Shown here in pieces: positions 7,451 to 15,466 of a stretch of DNA of 64,000 nucleotides; position 1 is the first letter of the stretch, and every line of letters starts with the position of its first letter. The stretch lies in assembly GCA_022834735.1 (NCBI GenBank), contig BQKD01000001.1:1093659-1157658 (forward strand), given 5' to 3'. The DNA comes from Erysipelotrichaceae bacterium OPF54. Lineage in GTDB: Bacteria > Bacillota_I > Bacilli_A > Erysipelotrichales > Erysipelotrichaceae. Below the pieces are notes generated by a model. It worked only from the letters and a program-made list of their open reading frames with translations, made no database searches and was not told the DNA's origin. A program made the translations under genes and the position numbers.

Positions 7451-9190
7451 ATGAGAACCATAAAGCATTTTATTTCCTACTACAAACCGTACCGGTTCGT
7501 ATTTTTTGTCGACCTGCTCTGCGCAAGCATCATATCGATCATCGATATCCTGTTTCCTCTTATCCTTGATTTCTGCTCCACGCAAGTATTTGTCAAGGAT
7601 ACGGACAGCCTGAAACATACGCTGCTTTTTGTCGCGGCAGGACTTGTGCTCATGTACGCGGTCCGCAGCCTGTGCCGTTATTATGTCAGCGCTCAGGGAC
7701 ATATCATGGGCGCGCGGATGGAAAGCGATATGCGCAAAGATCTTTTCGAGCAGTATCAGAAGCTGTCTTTTTCGTATTACGACACCCATAATACGGGGGT
7801 CATGATGTCGCGCGTGACAAGCGATCTGTTCGATATCAGCGAGTTCGCCCATCACGGTCCGGAGAACCTGTTCATTTCGCTCGTCAAAGTGCTTGGCAGC
7901 TTCGTGATCATGTTCGTCATCAACTGGAAGCTGGCCTTTGCGCTCTTGATCATTACCGTATTCCTGTTCGTTTTCTCCATGAATCAGAACAAACGCATGA
8001 AACAAGTATTCATGGACAATCGGAAAAAGATCGGCGAAGTGAATGCGTCCCTGCAGGATTCGCTGGCAGGTATCCGGGTCGTGAAATCCTTTGCCAATGA
8101 AGAACGCGAGCGGCAAAAGTTCGGTCATTCCAATCAGCGCTATCTTGACAGCAAGATCGACAACTATATGGTCATGGGCTGGTATTACGGCGGGACAAGC
8201 TTTCTGCAGGGCCTGCTTTATGTCACTGTCATCGTGTGCGGAGGTTTCCTGATCGCCCAGGGACAGATGAGCGCGATCCAGCTGGCCACATTCGCCCTGT
8301 ATATCAATGTATATGTCGCGCCTCTTGAGATCCTGATCGAATTCACTGAAATGTTCCAGAAAGGCTTTTCCGGCTTCAAGCGGTTCGAGGAAGTCATTGA
8401 CGAGATCCCTGAAATCAAGGAGGCACCGGACGCGAAACCTCTTGATCATGTGAAGGGCATGATCGATTTTGAAGATGTGAGCTTTTCGTATGAAAACAAC
8501 GAAACGGTGCTCGACCATGTCGATATCCATATTCCGGCAGGGAAAAAGGTCGCCCTGGTCGGCCCGAGCGGCGGCGGAAAAACGACGTTGTGTTCCTTGA
8601 TCCCGCGCTTTTACGATGTTTCTTCGGGAGCGATCCGGATCGACGGGCAGAACATCAAGGATGTGACCGTGCATTCGCTGCGGAAAGCGATCGGACTCGT
8701 GCAGCAGGACGTATACCTGTTTGGCGGAACGATCCGGGAGAATATCGGTTACGGAAAAGAAGACGCGACCGACGAGGAAATCGCCGAAGCGGCAAGAAAA
8801 GCGAATATCCACGATTTTATCATGACCCTTCCGGACGGCTATGATTCCTATGTCGGAGAGCGGGGCACCCGTCTTTCGGGAGGCCAGAAACAGCGCATAT
8901 CCATTGCCCGCGTCTTTTTGAAAGATCCGAAGATCCTCATTCTTGACGAGGCGACCAGCGCGCTCGACAACGAAAGCGAACGGGTCATCCAGAATGCGCT
9001 CGATGAACTGGCCAGGAACCGCACATGCATCACGATCGCCCACCGGCTGAGCACGATCAAAAATGCTGACGAGATCATCGTGATCGATGACGAAGGCATC
9101 AAGGAAAGAGGGACCCACGAAACGCTTCTTGCGAAAAATGGAATTTATGCCAACTATTACCGGCTGCAGTTCAAAGATCCTGATCAGTGA
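7451..9190 (+). CDS. ABC transporter, fused permease and ATPase (exporter, homodimer type)
   Basis: The 579-residue half-transporter has six membrane helices in residues 15-300 and a nucleotide-binding domain with Walker A GPSGGGKTT, signature LSGGQKQRIS, Walker B ILILDEATSALD and H-loop IAHRLST, all canonical. It therefore probably works as an ATP-driven homodimeric exporter of lipids, peptides or drugs (MsbA/LmrA class). Start after CGAGGTG. The gene ends inside a terminator hairpin, and recQ follows on its own promoter. Substrate unknown. Confidence 0.88.
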   Translation: MRTIKHFISYYKPYRFVFFVDLLCASIISIIDILFPLILDFCSTQVFVKDTDSLKHTLLFVAAGLVLMYAVRSLCRYYVSAQGHIMGARMESDMRKDLFEQYQKLSFSYYDTHNTGVMMSRVTSDLFDISEFAHHGPENLFISLVKVLGSFVIMFVINWKLAFALLIITVFLFVFSMNQNKRMKQVFMDNRKKIGEVNASLQDSLAGIRVVKSFANEERERQKFGHSNQRYLDSKIDNYMVMGWYYGGTSFLQGLLYVTVIVCGGFLIAQGQMSAIQLATFALYINVYVAPLEILIEFTEMFQKGFSGFKRFEEVIDEIPEIKEAPDAKPLDHVKGMIDFEDVSFSYENNETVLDHVDIHIPAGKKVALVGPSGGGKTTLCSLIPRFYDVSSGAIRIDGQNIKDVTVHSLRKAIGLVQQDVYLFGGTIRENIGYGKEDATDEEIAEAARKANIHDFIMTLPDGYDSYVGERGTRLSGGQKQRISIARVFLKDPKILILDEATSALDNESERVIQNALDELARNRTCITIAHRLSTIKNADEIIVIDDEGIKERGTHETLLAKNGIYANYYRLQFKDPDQ

Positions 9191-9205
9191 TCAGGTCTTT
9201 TTTTT
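9173..9205 (+). terminator. Terminator overlapping the end of the ABC exporter gene
   Basis: CCTGATCA-G-TGATCAGG, with further AAAGA/TCTTT pairing outside, is followed by eight or nine T residues. The TGA stop of the exporter lies within the hairpin. Confidence 0.75.
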
Positions 9206-9213
9206 GGTATAAT
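9205..9213 (+). promoter_or_regulatory. Extended -10 promoter of recQ, leaderless arrangement
   Basis: TG-G-TATAAT (9205-9213) sits right after the terminator U-run. The expected +1 is 9220, the first base of the recQ ATG. There is no Shine-Dalgarno sequence between promoter and gene. Confidence 0.6.
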
Positions 9214-9219
9214 GAAAAA

Positions 9220-10998
9220 ATGAAATACGAAATTTTAAAAAAACAGTTCGGCTACGATACGTTCCGGCCGGGGCAGGAGGAGATCATCGATGCGATCATG
9301 CAGGGGCGCGATACGATCGCCATCATGCCGACGGGCGCAGGCAAAAGCATCTGCTACCAGATCCCCGCGCTCATGCTCGAAGGCATCACGCTGGTCATTT
9401 CTCCGCTTATTTCGCTCATGAAAGACCAGGTACGCTCTCTTAATCAGAACGGGATCCGGGCCGCCTATCTGAACAGCACCTTGACTCCGGGCCAGTACCG
9501 CAAAGCGCTTATGCTGGCCGCACAGGGCGAATACAGGATCATCTATGTCGCGCCCGAACGGCTGGAAAGCGAATCGTTCCTCCGTTTTGTCCAGCAGGCC
9601 AGGATCGCGATGGTCGCAGTCGACGAAGCCCATTGCGTATCGCAGTGGGGCCAGAATTTTCGCCCCAGTTATTTAAAGATCCGCGAGTTCATGCAGAAGT
9701 ATTCGGGACAGTGGCGCTTCTGTGCGTTTACTGCCACAGCCACGAAACAGGTCGAAGAGGATATGATCGGGCTTTTAGGAATGCGTTCGCCTTATATCGT
9801 CAAGACCGGGTATGACCGGAAGAATCTGTTTTTCTCGGTAGAGTATCCGGCTAATTCCTTTTTGCGCCTTCTCGAGCTCGTCCGCCAGCGTAGCGGGCAG
9901 AGCGGGATCATTTACTGCATACGGCGAAAGGATGTCGAGGAACTGTGCGAAAAGCTGTGTGCTGCCGGCATCCGTGCCACCCGCTATCATGCGGGTCTTT
10001 CGGACGAGGAACGAAACGCAAACCAGGAGGATTTCATCTTCGACCGCTGTCCGGTCATGGTGGCGACCAATGCGTTCGGCATGGGGATCGATAAACCCGA
10101 TGTACGGTATGTCATTCATTATTCCATGCCGTCTTCGCTGGAAAACTACTATCAGGAGGCGGGGCGTGCCGGCCGCGACGGCCAAAGTGCCGAATGTATC
10201 TTATTTTACAAAGCGGCGGATGAGCGTGTGCTCCAGTTCCTGCTCGAGAACCAGGATTTCGGGGATATCGGTGAAACGCAGCGTAAAGAACGGATTGCCA
10301 AGGACTGGCGCCGCCTGGAAGCCATGAAAGGATACGCTTTGACGCAGGCATGCCTGCGGCACACCATCCTGACCTATTTTGGCGAGGATTCGCCTGAACA
10401 GTGCGGCGCATGCTCCAACTGTATGCATGAATACGAGCTGATCGAAATTTCAGAAAGTGTCCACACGATCCTTGGCGCGATCAAGAGCGTGCGGCAGAAG
10501 TTCGGGGCCACGATCGTCCTGTCCCTGCTCAAGGGAAGCCGGTCGGCCAGGATCGGGCAGTATGGCCTGGATCAAAGCGCGTTTTACGGCAGCTTGTCGG
10601 GCCTGACGATGCGTCAGCTGCAGGATATCCTGCGTTTCATGATCCAGGACGGTCTTGTGGAAACGACGGCCGATACATACCTTGTGCTGCGGATCACGCC
10701 AAAAGGATCGCGGTTCTTCGCGCATCCATCCAGCCTGACGATGCGTCAGTATAAAAAAGGAAAGGAGCCGGATGCCCAGGATGACGAAGTGTTCGAACAG
10801 CTTCGTGCTGTGCGTTTGCGGCTTTCCAGAAAATACCGGGTTCCGCCTTATGCGATCTTTACGGACCGCACTTTGCATGAAATGGCGCAGCAGCGTCCGC
10901 ACACGAAAGGCGAGATGCTGGCGATCAGCGGGGTAGGAGAGGTCAAATACCGCAAATTCGGGCGGTATTTTACGGCTTTGTTCAAAGACGGGGAATGA
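9220..10998 (+). CDS. recQ: ATP-dependent DNA helicase RecQ
   Basis: The 592-residue 3'-5' superfamily 2 helicase has Walker A MPTGAGKSICYQ, DEAH box AVDEAHCVSQWGQNF, motif III TATATKQV and motifs V and VI (FGMGIDKPDVR, QEAGRAGRDG). The RecQ-type zinc-binding cysteines lie in CLRHTILTYF and CGACSNCM, followed by an RQC winged helix (about 410-490) and a C-terminal HRDC domain (about 520-590). RecQ unwinds forks and recombination intermediates in the RecF pathway. The start at 9220 is set by homology (MKYEILKKQFGYDTFRPGQ) and coincides with the predicted transcription start. Full length for the family. Confidence 0.95.
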   Translation: MKYEILKKQFGYDTFRPGQEEIIDAIMQGRDTIAIMPTGAGKSICYQIPALMLEGITLVISPLISLMKDQVRSLNQNGIRAAYLNSTLTPGQYRKALMLAAQGEYRIIYVAPERLESESFLRFVQQARIAMVAVDEAHCVSQWGQNFRPSYLKIREFMQKYSGQWRFCAFTATATKQVEEDMIGLLGMRSPYIVKTGYDRKNLFFSVEYPANSFLRLLELVRQRSGQSGIIYCIRRKDVEELCEKLCAAGIRATRYHAGLSDEERNANQEDFIFDRCPVMVATNAFGMGIDKPDVRYVIHYSMPSSLENYYQEAGRAGRDGQSAECILFYKAADERVLQFLLENQDFGDIGETQRKERIAKDWRRLEAMKGYALTQACLRHTILTYFGEDSPEQCGACSNCMHEYELIEISESVHTILGAIKSVRQKFGATIVLSLLKGSRSARIGQYGLDQSAFYGSLSGLTMRQLQDILRFMIQDGLVETTADTYLVLRITPKGSRFFAHPSSLTMRQYKKGKEPDAQDDEVFEQLRAVRLRLSRKYRVPPYAIFTDRTLHEMAQQRPHTKGEMLAISGVGEVKYRKFGRYFTALFKDGE

Positions 10999-11048
10999 AG
11001 CGTATCAAAACAGGAAACAAACAAGGAAATAAAAGGGGACGATTTGAC

Positions 11049-11077
11049 TTGATTTTTTGCGATGGGCTTTCTATACT
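11049..11077 (+). promoter_or_regulatory. Promoter for the ECF S-component gene
   Basis: TTGATT-17-TATACT places +1 near 11084, leaving a leader of about 100 nt with a small ATGTG/CACAT hairpin and a U-rich stretch. Genes of this class often have a riboswitch in such a leader, but no known aptamer consensus was recognised here. Confidence 0.5.
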
Positions 11078-11184
11078 GAACGAGTGACTGCGAAAATGTG
11101 ATTTCTACACATATTTCATCAAACGGTCATATCAAAGATTTTTTTATTACATCGCATCCTTAGGAGCGAGAGTAGGAGGTACAC

Positions 11185-11817
11185 ATGAAAAAATCACAAA
11201 ATCTGAAAAAGATGACGCTGTTCGCTTTGTTCATCGCCATCGAGATGATGCTGCTGATGACGCCGTTCGGCTACTTGCGGATCGGACCGATCAGCGCCAC
11301 GCTCATGCACATTCCGGTCATCCTGGCGGCCATATTCCTGGGGACGGGATACGGTGCGGCACTTGGCCTGATCTTCGGCATCACTTCGGTGATCAATGCG
11401 ACCATGACGCCGGGCATCACGAGCTTCGTGTTCTCGCCGTTCGTTACGATCGGCGGGATGAGCGGCAATTTTATGTCGCTGGTCATTGCGATCGTTCCGC
11501 GCGTGCTGCTTGGCGTGATCTCGGGCCTGCTGTTCCAGCTGTTCTCAAGAAAGATGAAAACCTGGACGAGCGCGGCACTGACGGCCGGGATCGCGACCTT
11601 GTGCCATACGATCATGGTGCTTGGTCTGATCGTGATCTGCTTTGGGGCCGATTATTCGAGCGCGGTCGGCATCGCTCAGAACGCGCTGATCGGGGTCATG
11701 GCTTATACGGTGGTGACCAACGGCCTGTTCGAGCTGATCCTTGCTTCGCTTTGCGCGCTCGCGCTCACCAAGGCGATCCCGGTCTATTCGATCCGTCCGG
11801 CCAAGGTCAAAGCGTAA
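11185..11817 (+). CDS. ECF transporter S component (substrate-binding membrane subunit)
   Basis: The 210-residue protein has six hydrophobic segments and the pattern PISATLMHIPVILAAIFLG, then GLIFGITSVINATMTPG, of the ECF S-component family (PF12822 type). These bind a vitamin and dock onto a shared energy module (EcfA, EcfA', EcfT) that is not in this window. The MHIPVI...INATxTPG wording is common in S components predicted for pantothenate, but substrate assignment by eye is uncertain. GTAGGAGGT precedes the ATG; a ~100-nt leader lies upstream and a terminator downstream. Confidence 0.82.
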   Translation: MKKSQNLKKMTLFALFIAIEMMLLMTPFGYLRIGPISATLMHIPVILAAIFLGTGYGAALGLIFGITSVINATMTPGITSFVFSPFVTIGGMSGNFMSLVIAIVPRVLLGVISGLLFQLFSRKMKTWTSAALTAGIATLCHTIMVLGLIVICFGADYSSAVGIAQNALIGVMAYTVVTNGLFELILASLCALALTKAIPVYSIRPAKVKA

Positions 11818-11842
11818 CGGAAAATACGATATATCCTATGCA

Positions 11843-11876
11843 GGGAAGCGCGGTATCGTCCGCGACTTCCTTTTTT
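11843..11876 (+). terminator. Intrinsic terminator after the ECF S component
   Basis: GGAAGCGCGG and CCGCGACTTCC pair around a 6-nt loop and are followed by six T residues. Confidence 0.8.
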
Positions 11877-11890
11877 GGTTTTATTTACGA

Positions 11891-11919
11891 TTGTGCACAT
11901 TGTGAAAAGGTGCTAAAAT
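11891..11919 (+). promoter_or_regulatory. ptsI promoter
   Basis: TTGTGC-17-TAAAAT gives an expected start near 11926, about 44 nt before the ptsI ATG. Confidence 0.65.
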
Positions 11920-11938
11920 TATCCTAAATAAAAGCGTT

Positions 11939-11952
11939 TGAAAGCGCTTGAA
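11939..11952 (+). promoter_or_regulatory. cre-like site in the ptsI leader
   Basis: TGAAAGCGCTTGAA matches 12 of 14 positions of the CcpA operator consensus TGWAANCGNTNWCA and lies about 13 bp downstream of the predicted start. This position would suit carbon-catabolite control of the PTS. It is a by-eye match. Confidence 0.4.
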
Positions 11953-11969
11953 AAATAGGAGGAATAAAG

Positions 11970-13670
11970 ATGCTAAAAGGGATAGCCGCAAGTGCCGGTG
12001 TCAGTGTCGCGAAGGCGTATAAGCTGGAAGCGCCGGTAGTTGTGATTGAGAAAAAAGATGGGGTTCCTGCAGAGGAAATCGAAAAATTCAATAATGCCTT
12101 GGAAAAAACGATCAAAGATATCGAAGGTGTTAAAGAGCGGGCCGCAAAACGTTTAAGCGAAGAAGAACTTGCTGTGTTCGACGCTCACCTGATGATGGCC
12201 CAGGACCCGGAATTCGCTTCTCAGATCAAATCGATGATCGAAAACGATAAAGTTAATGCCGAGTATGCGGCGGATACGATCGCCAGCCAGATGATCGCGA
12301 TGTTCGAAGCGATGGATAACGATTATTTCCGTGAAAGAGCGGCCGACATCAAAGACGTCACGTTCCGTCTCAAATGCAATCTGCTCGGTCTGCAGATCCC
12401 TGATCTGACCGCGATCGACGAGCCGACAGTAATCGTTGCGCATGATCTGACGCCTAGCGATACAGCACAGCTCAACGAATGGGTAAAAGGTTTCGCGACA
12501 GCGATCGGCGGCAAGACATCGCATTCAGCAATCATGGCCAACTCGCTCGAGATCCCGGCTGTCGTGGGCTGCTCAGGCGTTCTCGAAGCGGTGAAGACCG
12601 GTGATGTGATCGGGCTCGATGCACTCGATGGTTATGTATATGTAAACCCTGATGAAGATAAAGTAAAAGAACTCGAAGCAAAAGCGAAAGCATATGCCGA
12701 GGAAAAAGAAGCGCTGAAAGTTCTTGTCAGCGCGAAATCGATCACGACCGATGGTCATGAAGTCGAGCTGGCCGGAAATATCGGCGGCTTCAAGGATGTG
12801 GAAGGCGTACTGAAAAACGGCGGCGAAGGTGTCGGCCTGTTCCGTACGGAATTCCTGTATATGGATAACGATCACTTCCCGACAGAAGAAGAGCAGTTTG
12901 AAGCCTACAAACAGGTTCTTGAAGGCATGGATGGGAAAAAGGTCGTTGTTCGTACGCTCGATATCGGCGGCGACAAGAAGCTTTCCTACTATACGTTCCC
13001 TGAGGAAATGAATCCGTTCCTCGGTTACCGTGCGATCCGTCTTTGTCTGAAAGAACAGGATATTTTCCGTACCCAGCTGCGTGCGCTGTGCCGTGCGTCG
13101 GTGTATGGAAAACTGTGCATCATGTTCCCGATGATCGCTACGATCAATGAATTCAGACAGGCAAAAGCGATCTATGAGGATGTCAAGGCGGAGCTGATCA
13201 GCGAAGGCGTACAGGTTGCGGATGATATCCAGGTCGGAATGATGGTGGAAATTCCTGCTGCGGCTGTGCTGGCAGATGAATTCTCCAAATATGCGGACTT
13301 CTTCTCGATCGGTACGAACGATCTGATCCAGTACTCGATGGCGGCTGACCGTATGTCGGAAAACGTATCGTATCTGTATCAGCCATACAACCCTTCGATC
13401 CTGCGCCTGATCAATATGACGATCCAGGGCGCGCACAAGAATGGACGCTGGGTCGGCATGTGCGGTGCGATGGCCGGAGAACCGTACGCAGTACCTATTT
13501 TGTTAGGACTTGGACTGGATGAATTCTCCATGTCGGCAACGCAGATCCTGAAAGCGCGCAAGGTCGTTACTTCCTTGAGCTTTGAGGAAATGAAAAAGCT
13601 GGCTGCTGAGTGCCTGAACAAGGATACGGCGGAAGAAGTTCTCGACTACGTAAAAAGCGTAGTGGACTAA
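11970..13670 (+). CDS. ptsI: PTS enzyme I (phosphoenolpyruvate-protein phosphotransferase)
   Basis: The 566-residue protein is the first enzyme of the sugar phosphotransferase system: it takes phosphate from PEP on a histidine and passes it to HPr. The phospho-His motif is GGKTSHSAIMAN (about residue 187). The PEP-binding barrel is marked by GVGLFRTEFLYM, RTLDIGGDKKL, MMVEIPAAAV and SIGTNDLIQYSMAADR. TAGGAGGAAT precedes the start. ptsH (HPr) is not adjacent, unlike the usual ptsHI operon, so HPr must be encoded elsewhere. Flanked by terminators, it is probably monocistronic. Confidence 0.96.
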   Translation: MLKGIAASAGVSVAKAYKLEAPVVVIEKKDGVPAEEIEKFNNALEKTIKDIEGVKERAAKRLSEEELAVFDAHLMMAQDPEFASQIKSMIENDKVNAEYAADTIASQMIAMFEAMDNDYFRERAADIKDVTFRLKCNLLGLQIPDLTAIDEPTVIVAHDLTPSDTAQLNEWVKGFATAIGGKTSHSAIMANSLEIPAVVGCSGVLEAVKTGDVIGLDALDGYVYVNPDEDKVKELEAKAKAYAEEKEALKVLVSAKSITTDGHEVELAGNIGGFKDVEGVLKNGGEGVGLFRTEFLYMDNDHFPTEEEQFEAYKQVLEGMDGKKVVVRTLDIGGDKKLSYYTFPEEMNPFLGYRAIRLCLKEQDIFRTQLRALCRASVYGKLCIMFPMIATINEFRQAKAIYEDVKAELISEGVQVADDIQVGMMVEIPAAAVLADEFSKYADFFSIGTNDLIQYSMAADRMSENVSYLYQPYNPSILRLINMTIQGAHKNGRWVGMCGAMAGEPYAVPILLGLGLDEFSMSATQILKARKVVTSLSFEEMKKLAAECLNKDTAEEVLDYVKSVVD

Positions 13671-13685
13671 TACTTATCAACGATT

Positions 13686-13713
13686 AGGGACAAGCGATTG
13701 TCCCTTTCTTTTT
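13686..13713 (+). terminator. Terminator after ptsI
   Basis: AGGGACA-N6-TGTCCCT followed by TTCTTTTT. Its U-tract runs straight into the GGAGGAG ribosome-binding site of the next ABC gene, so some readthrough into the exporter operon is likely. Confidence 0.75.
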
Positions 13714-13723
13714 GGAGGAGATC

Positions 13724-15466
13724 ATGAGACTGATATGGAATTTTACGAAAGAATATAGAAAACTCCTTATTTTTGATTTTGTTTCTGTTTTCGGTTTTGC
13801 GCTGGCCGAGCTGGGCATCCCTACGATCATCGCGCAGATGATCGACCAGGGGATCAACGGCAGTGATCCGGACATCCTGTACCGGCTCTTTTTTGTGGTC
13901 GTCCTGATTTCGGTGCTGGGTGTGTGCGGAACGAGCCTGCTGGCGTACTGTTCGACGCGGATCAGCACCAATGTGACGTATGATATCCGCAAAGCCGTAT
14001 TCGCGCATGCGATGCGCTTTTCGCACGCGGAAATGGAAAAGTTCGGTGTGGCCAGCATGATCACGCGCACGAACAATGATGCCTATCAGATCATGGTGTT
14101 CCTGCAGACTGTGCTCCGCAGTGCCATGATGGCGCCGGTCATGATCGTCGTGAGCATATGCCTGGTCACGCTTACTTCGCTGCGGCTGGCAACAGTCGTA
14201 TTCGCGACCATTCCGGTCATCATCCTTGGTGTGATCCTTTTCGCAAAATATTCGGCGCCGCTTTCGGAAAGCCAGCAGAAATCGCTCGATACGATGAACC
14301 GGATCCTGAGAGAAGATCTTTCGGGGATCCGGGTGATCCGTTCGTTCAACAATGAAGGGTATGAACAAAAGCGGTTCGAAAAGGAAAATGCGTGGTACAC
14401 GTCCCGTACGACGAAACTGTTCAAGCTGATGTCGATCTCCGATCCGCTCTTTTTCTTTGTCATGAATATCGCGACGCTCATCATTTATTTCATGTCGGCG
14501 CGCATGCTCGGAAACCAGACGGTCGAGATCGGACAGGTTGTCGCTTTTATCGAATATTTGTTTCACGCGATGATGTCCGTCCTCGTCTTCTGTATGGTGT
14601 TTATGATGTATCCGCGGGCCAATGTGTCGGCCCGGCGCATACAGGCTGTGCTCGATACGCAGAGCACGATCGTTTCAGGAACAAAAAAGATCGGGCGGAT
14701 CAGCGAGGTACAGTTCGATCATGTTTATTTCTCTTATCCGGACGGCGAGGAAAATGTTCTGTCGGACATTTCTTTTTCTGTAAGGACGGGCGAAAAGCTG
14801 GCTGTGATCGGTAGTACAGGTTCCGGAAAAAGCACGCTGGTCAAGCTGCTGGCACGCTTCTATGATGTGACAAAAGGAAGGATCCTGATCAATGGAGAGG
14901 ATATCCGGATGCTGGATCTTTCCGATGTGCGGAATGGTCTTGGTTTTGTGTCCCAGAAGCCCCATATGTTCAGCGGAACGATCCGGGATAATATCGCGTT
15001 CGGGCTCGATCAGCCTTCGATCGACGAAATTGCCGAGTCGGCGATGCTGGCGCAGGCCCATGATTTTATCATGGCGCGCCCGGATCAGTTCAACGAACGA
15101 ATTGCCGAAGAAGGGACGAATCTTTCCGGAGGCCAGAAGCAGAGGATCTCGATCGCAAGAGCGCTGCTGAAGAAAAGCGGTCTGTATGTATATGATGATT
15201 CGTTCAGCGCGCTCGATTTCAAAACGGATGCCAGACTGAGAAAAGCGATCGAACCGATGCGCAAGGATTCGATCCAGATCGTGGTGGCGCAAAGGGTGTC
15301 CACGATCCTGGATTCCGATCACATTCTCGTGCTGGACGAAGGGAAAATGGTTGGCTATGGTTCGCATGACCAGCTGTTCGAAACGTGTGCGATCTATCGG
15401 GAGATCGTTCTTTCCCAGATGAGCGAACAGGAGGTGCGCGATCATGCCAAAAAAGCTCACATTTAA
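13724..15466 (+). CDS. Heterodimeric ABC exporter subunit with degenerate ATP site
   Basis: The 580-residue half-transporter has six membrane helices followed by an ATPase domain. Walker A GSTGSGKST and signature LSGGQKQRIS are canonical. In Walker B the catalytic Glu is Asp (LYVYDDSFSALD) and the H-loop His is Gln (VVAQRVST). This is the pattern of the non-hydrolysing site of BmrC/BmrD, LmrC/LmrD and TM287/288-type heterodimers. The partner overlaps at 15444. The ATG at 13724 after GGAGGAG was used rather than the TTG at 13712. Likely a multidrug or lipid exporter. Confidence 0.9.
   Translation: MRLIWNFTKEYRKLLIFDFVSVFGFALAELGIPTIIAQMIDQGINGSDPDILYRLFFVVVLISVLGVCGTSLLAYCSTRISTNVTYDIRKAVFAHAMRFSHAEMEKFGVASMITRTNNDAYQIMVFLQTVLRSAMMAPVMIVVSICLVTLTSLRLATVVFATIPVIILGVILFAKYSAPLSESQQKSLDTMNRILREDLSGIRVIRSFNNEGYEQKRFEKENAWYTSRTTKLFKLMSISDPLFFFVMNIATLIIYFMSARMLGNQTVEIGQVVAFIEYLFHAMMSVLVFCMVFMMYPRANVSARRIQAVLDTQSTIVSGTKKIGRISEVQFDHVYFSYPDGEENVLSDISFSVRTGEKLAVIGSTGSGKSTLVKLLARFYDVTKGRILINGEDIRMLDLSDVRNGLGFVSQKPHMFSGTIRDNIAFGLDQPSIDEIAESAMLAQAHDFIMARPDQFNERIAEEGTNLSGGQKQRISIARALLKKSGLYVYDDSFSALDFKTDARLRKAIEPMRKDSIQIVVAQRVSTILDSDHILVLDEGKMVGYGSHDQLFETCAIYREIVLSQMSEQEVRDHAKKAHI

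Noticed and set aside
6674..9118. 814-codon minus-strand frame covering the 7451 ABC exporter in antisense
   Set aside because: Only the last 202 codons (6674-7282) have protein-like composition and a ribosome-binding site. The remainder mirrors a well-defined ABC transporter gene and arises from its codon bias.
11084..11184. Possible tetrahydrofolate (THF) riboswitch before the ECF S component
   Set aside because: GAGAGTAG and GCATCC fragments occur but in the wrong order and without the conserved junction and pseudoknot; kept only as an unexplained leader.
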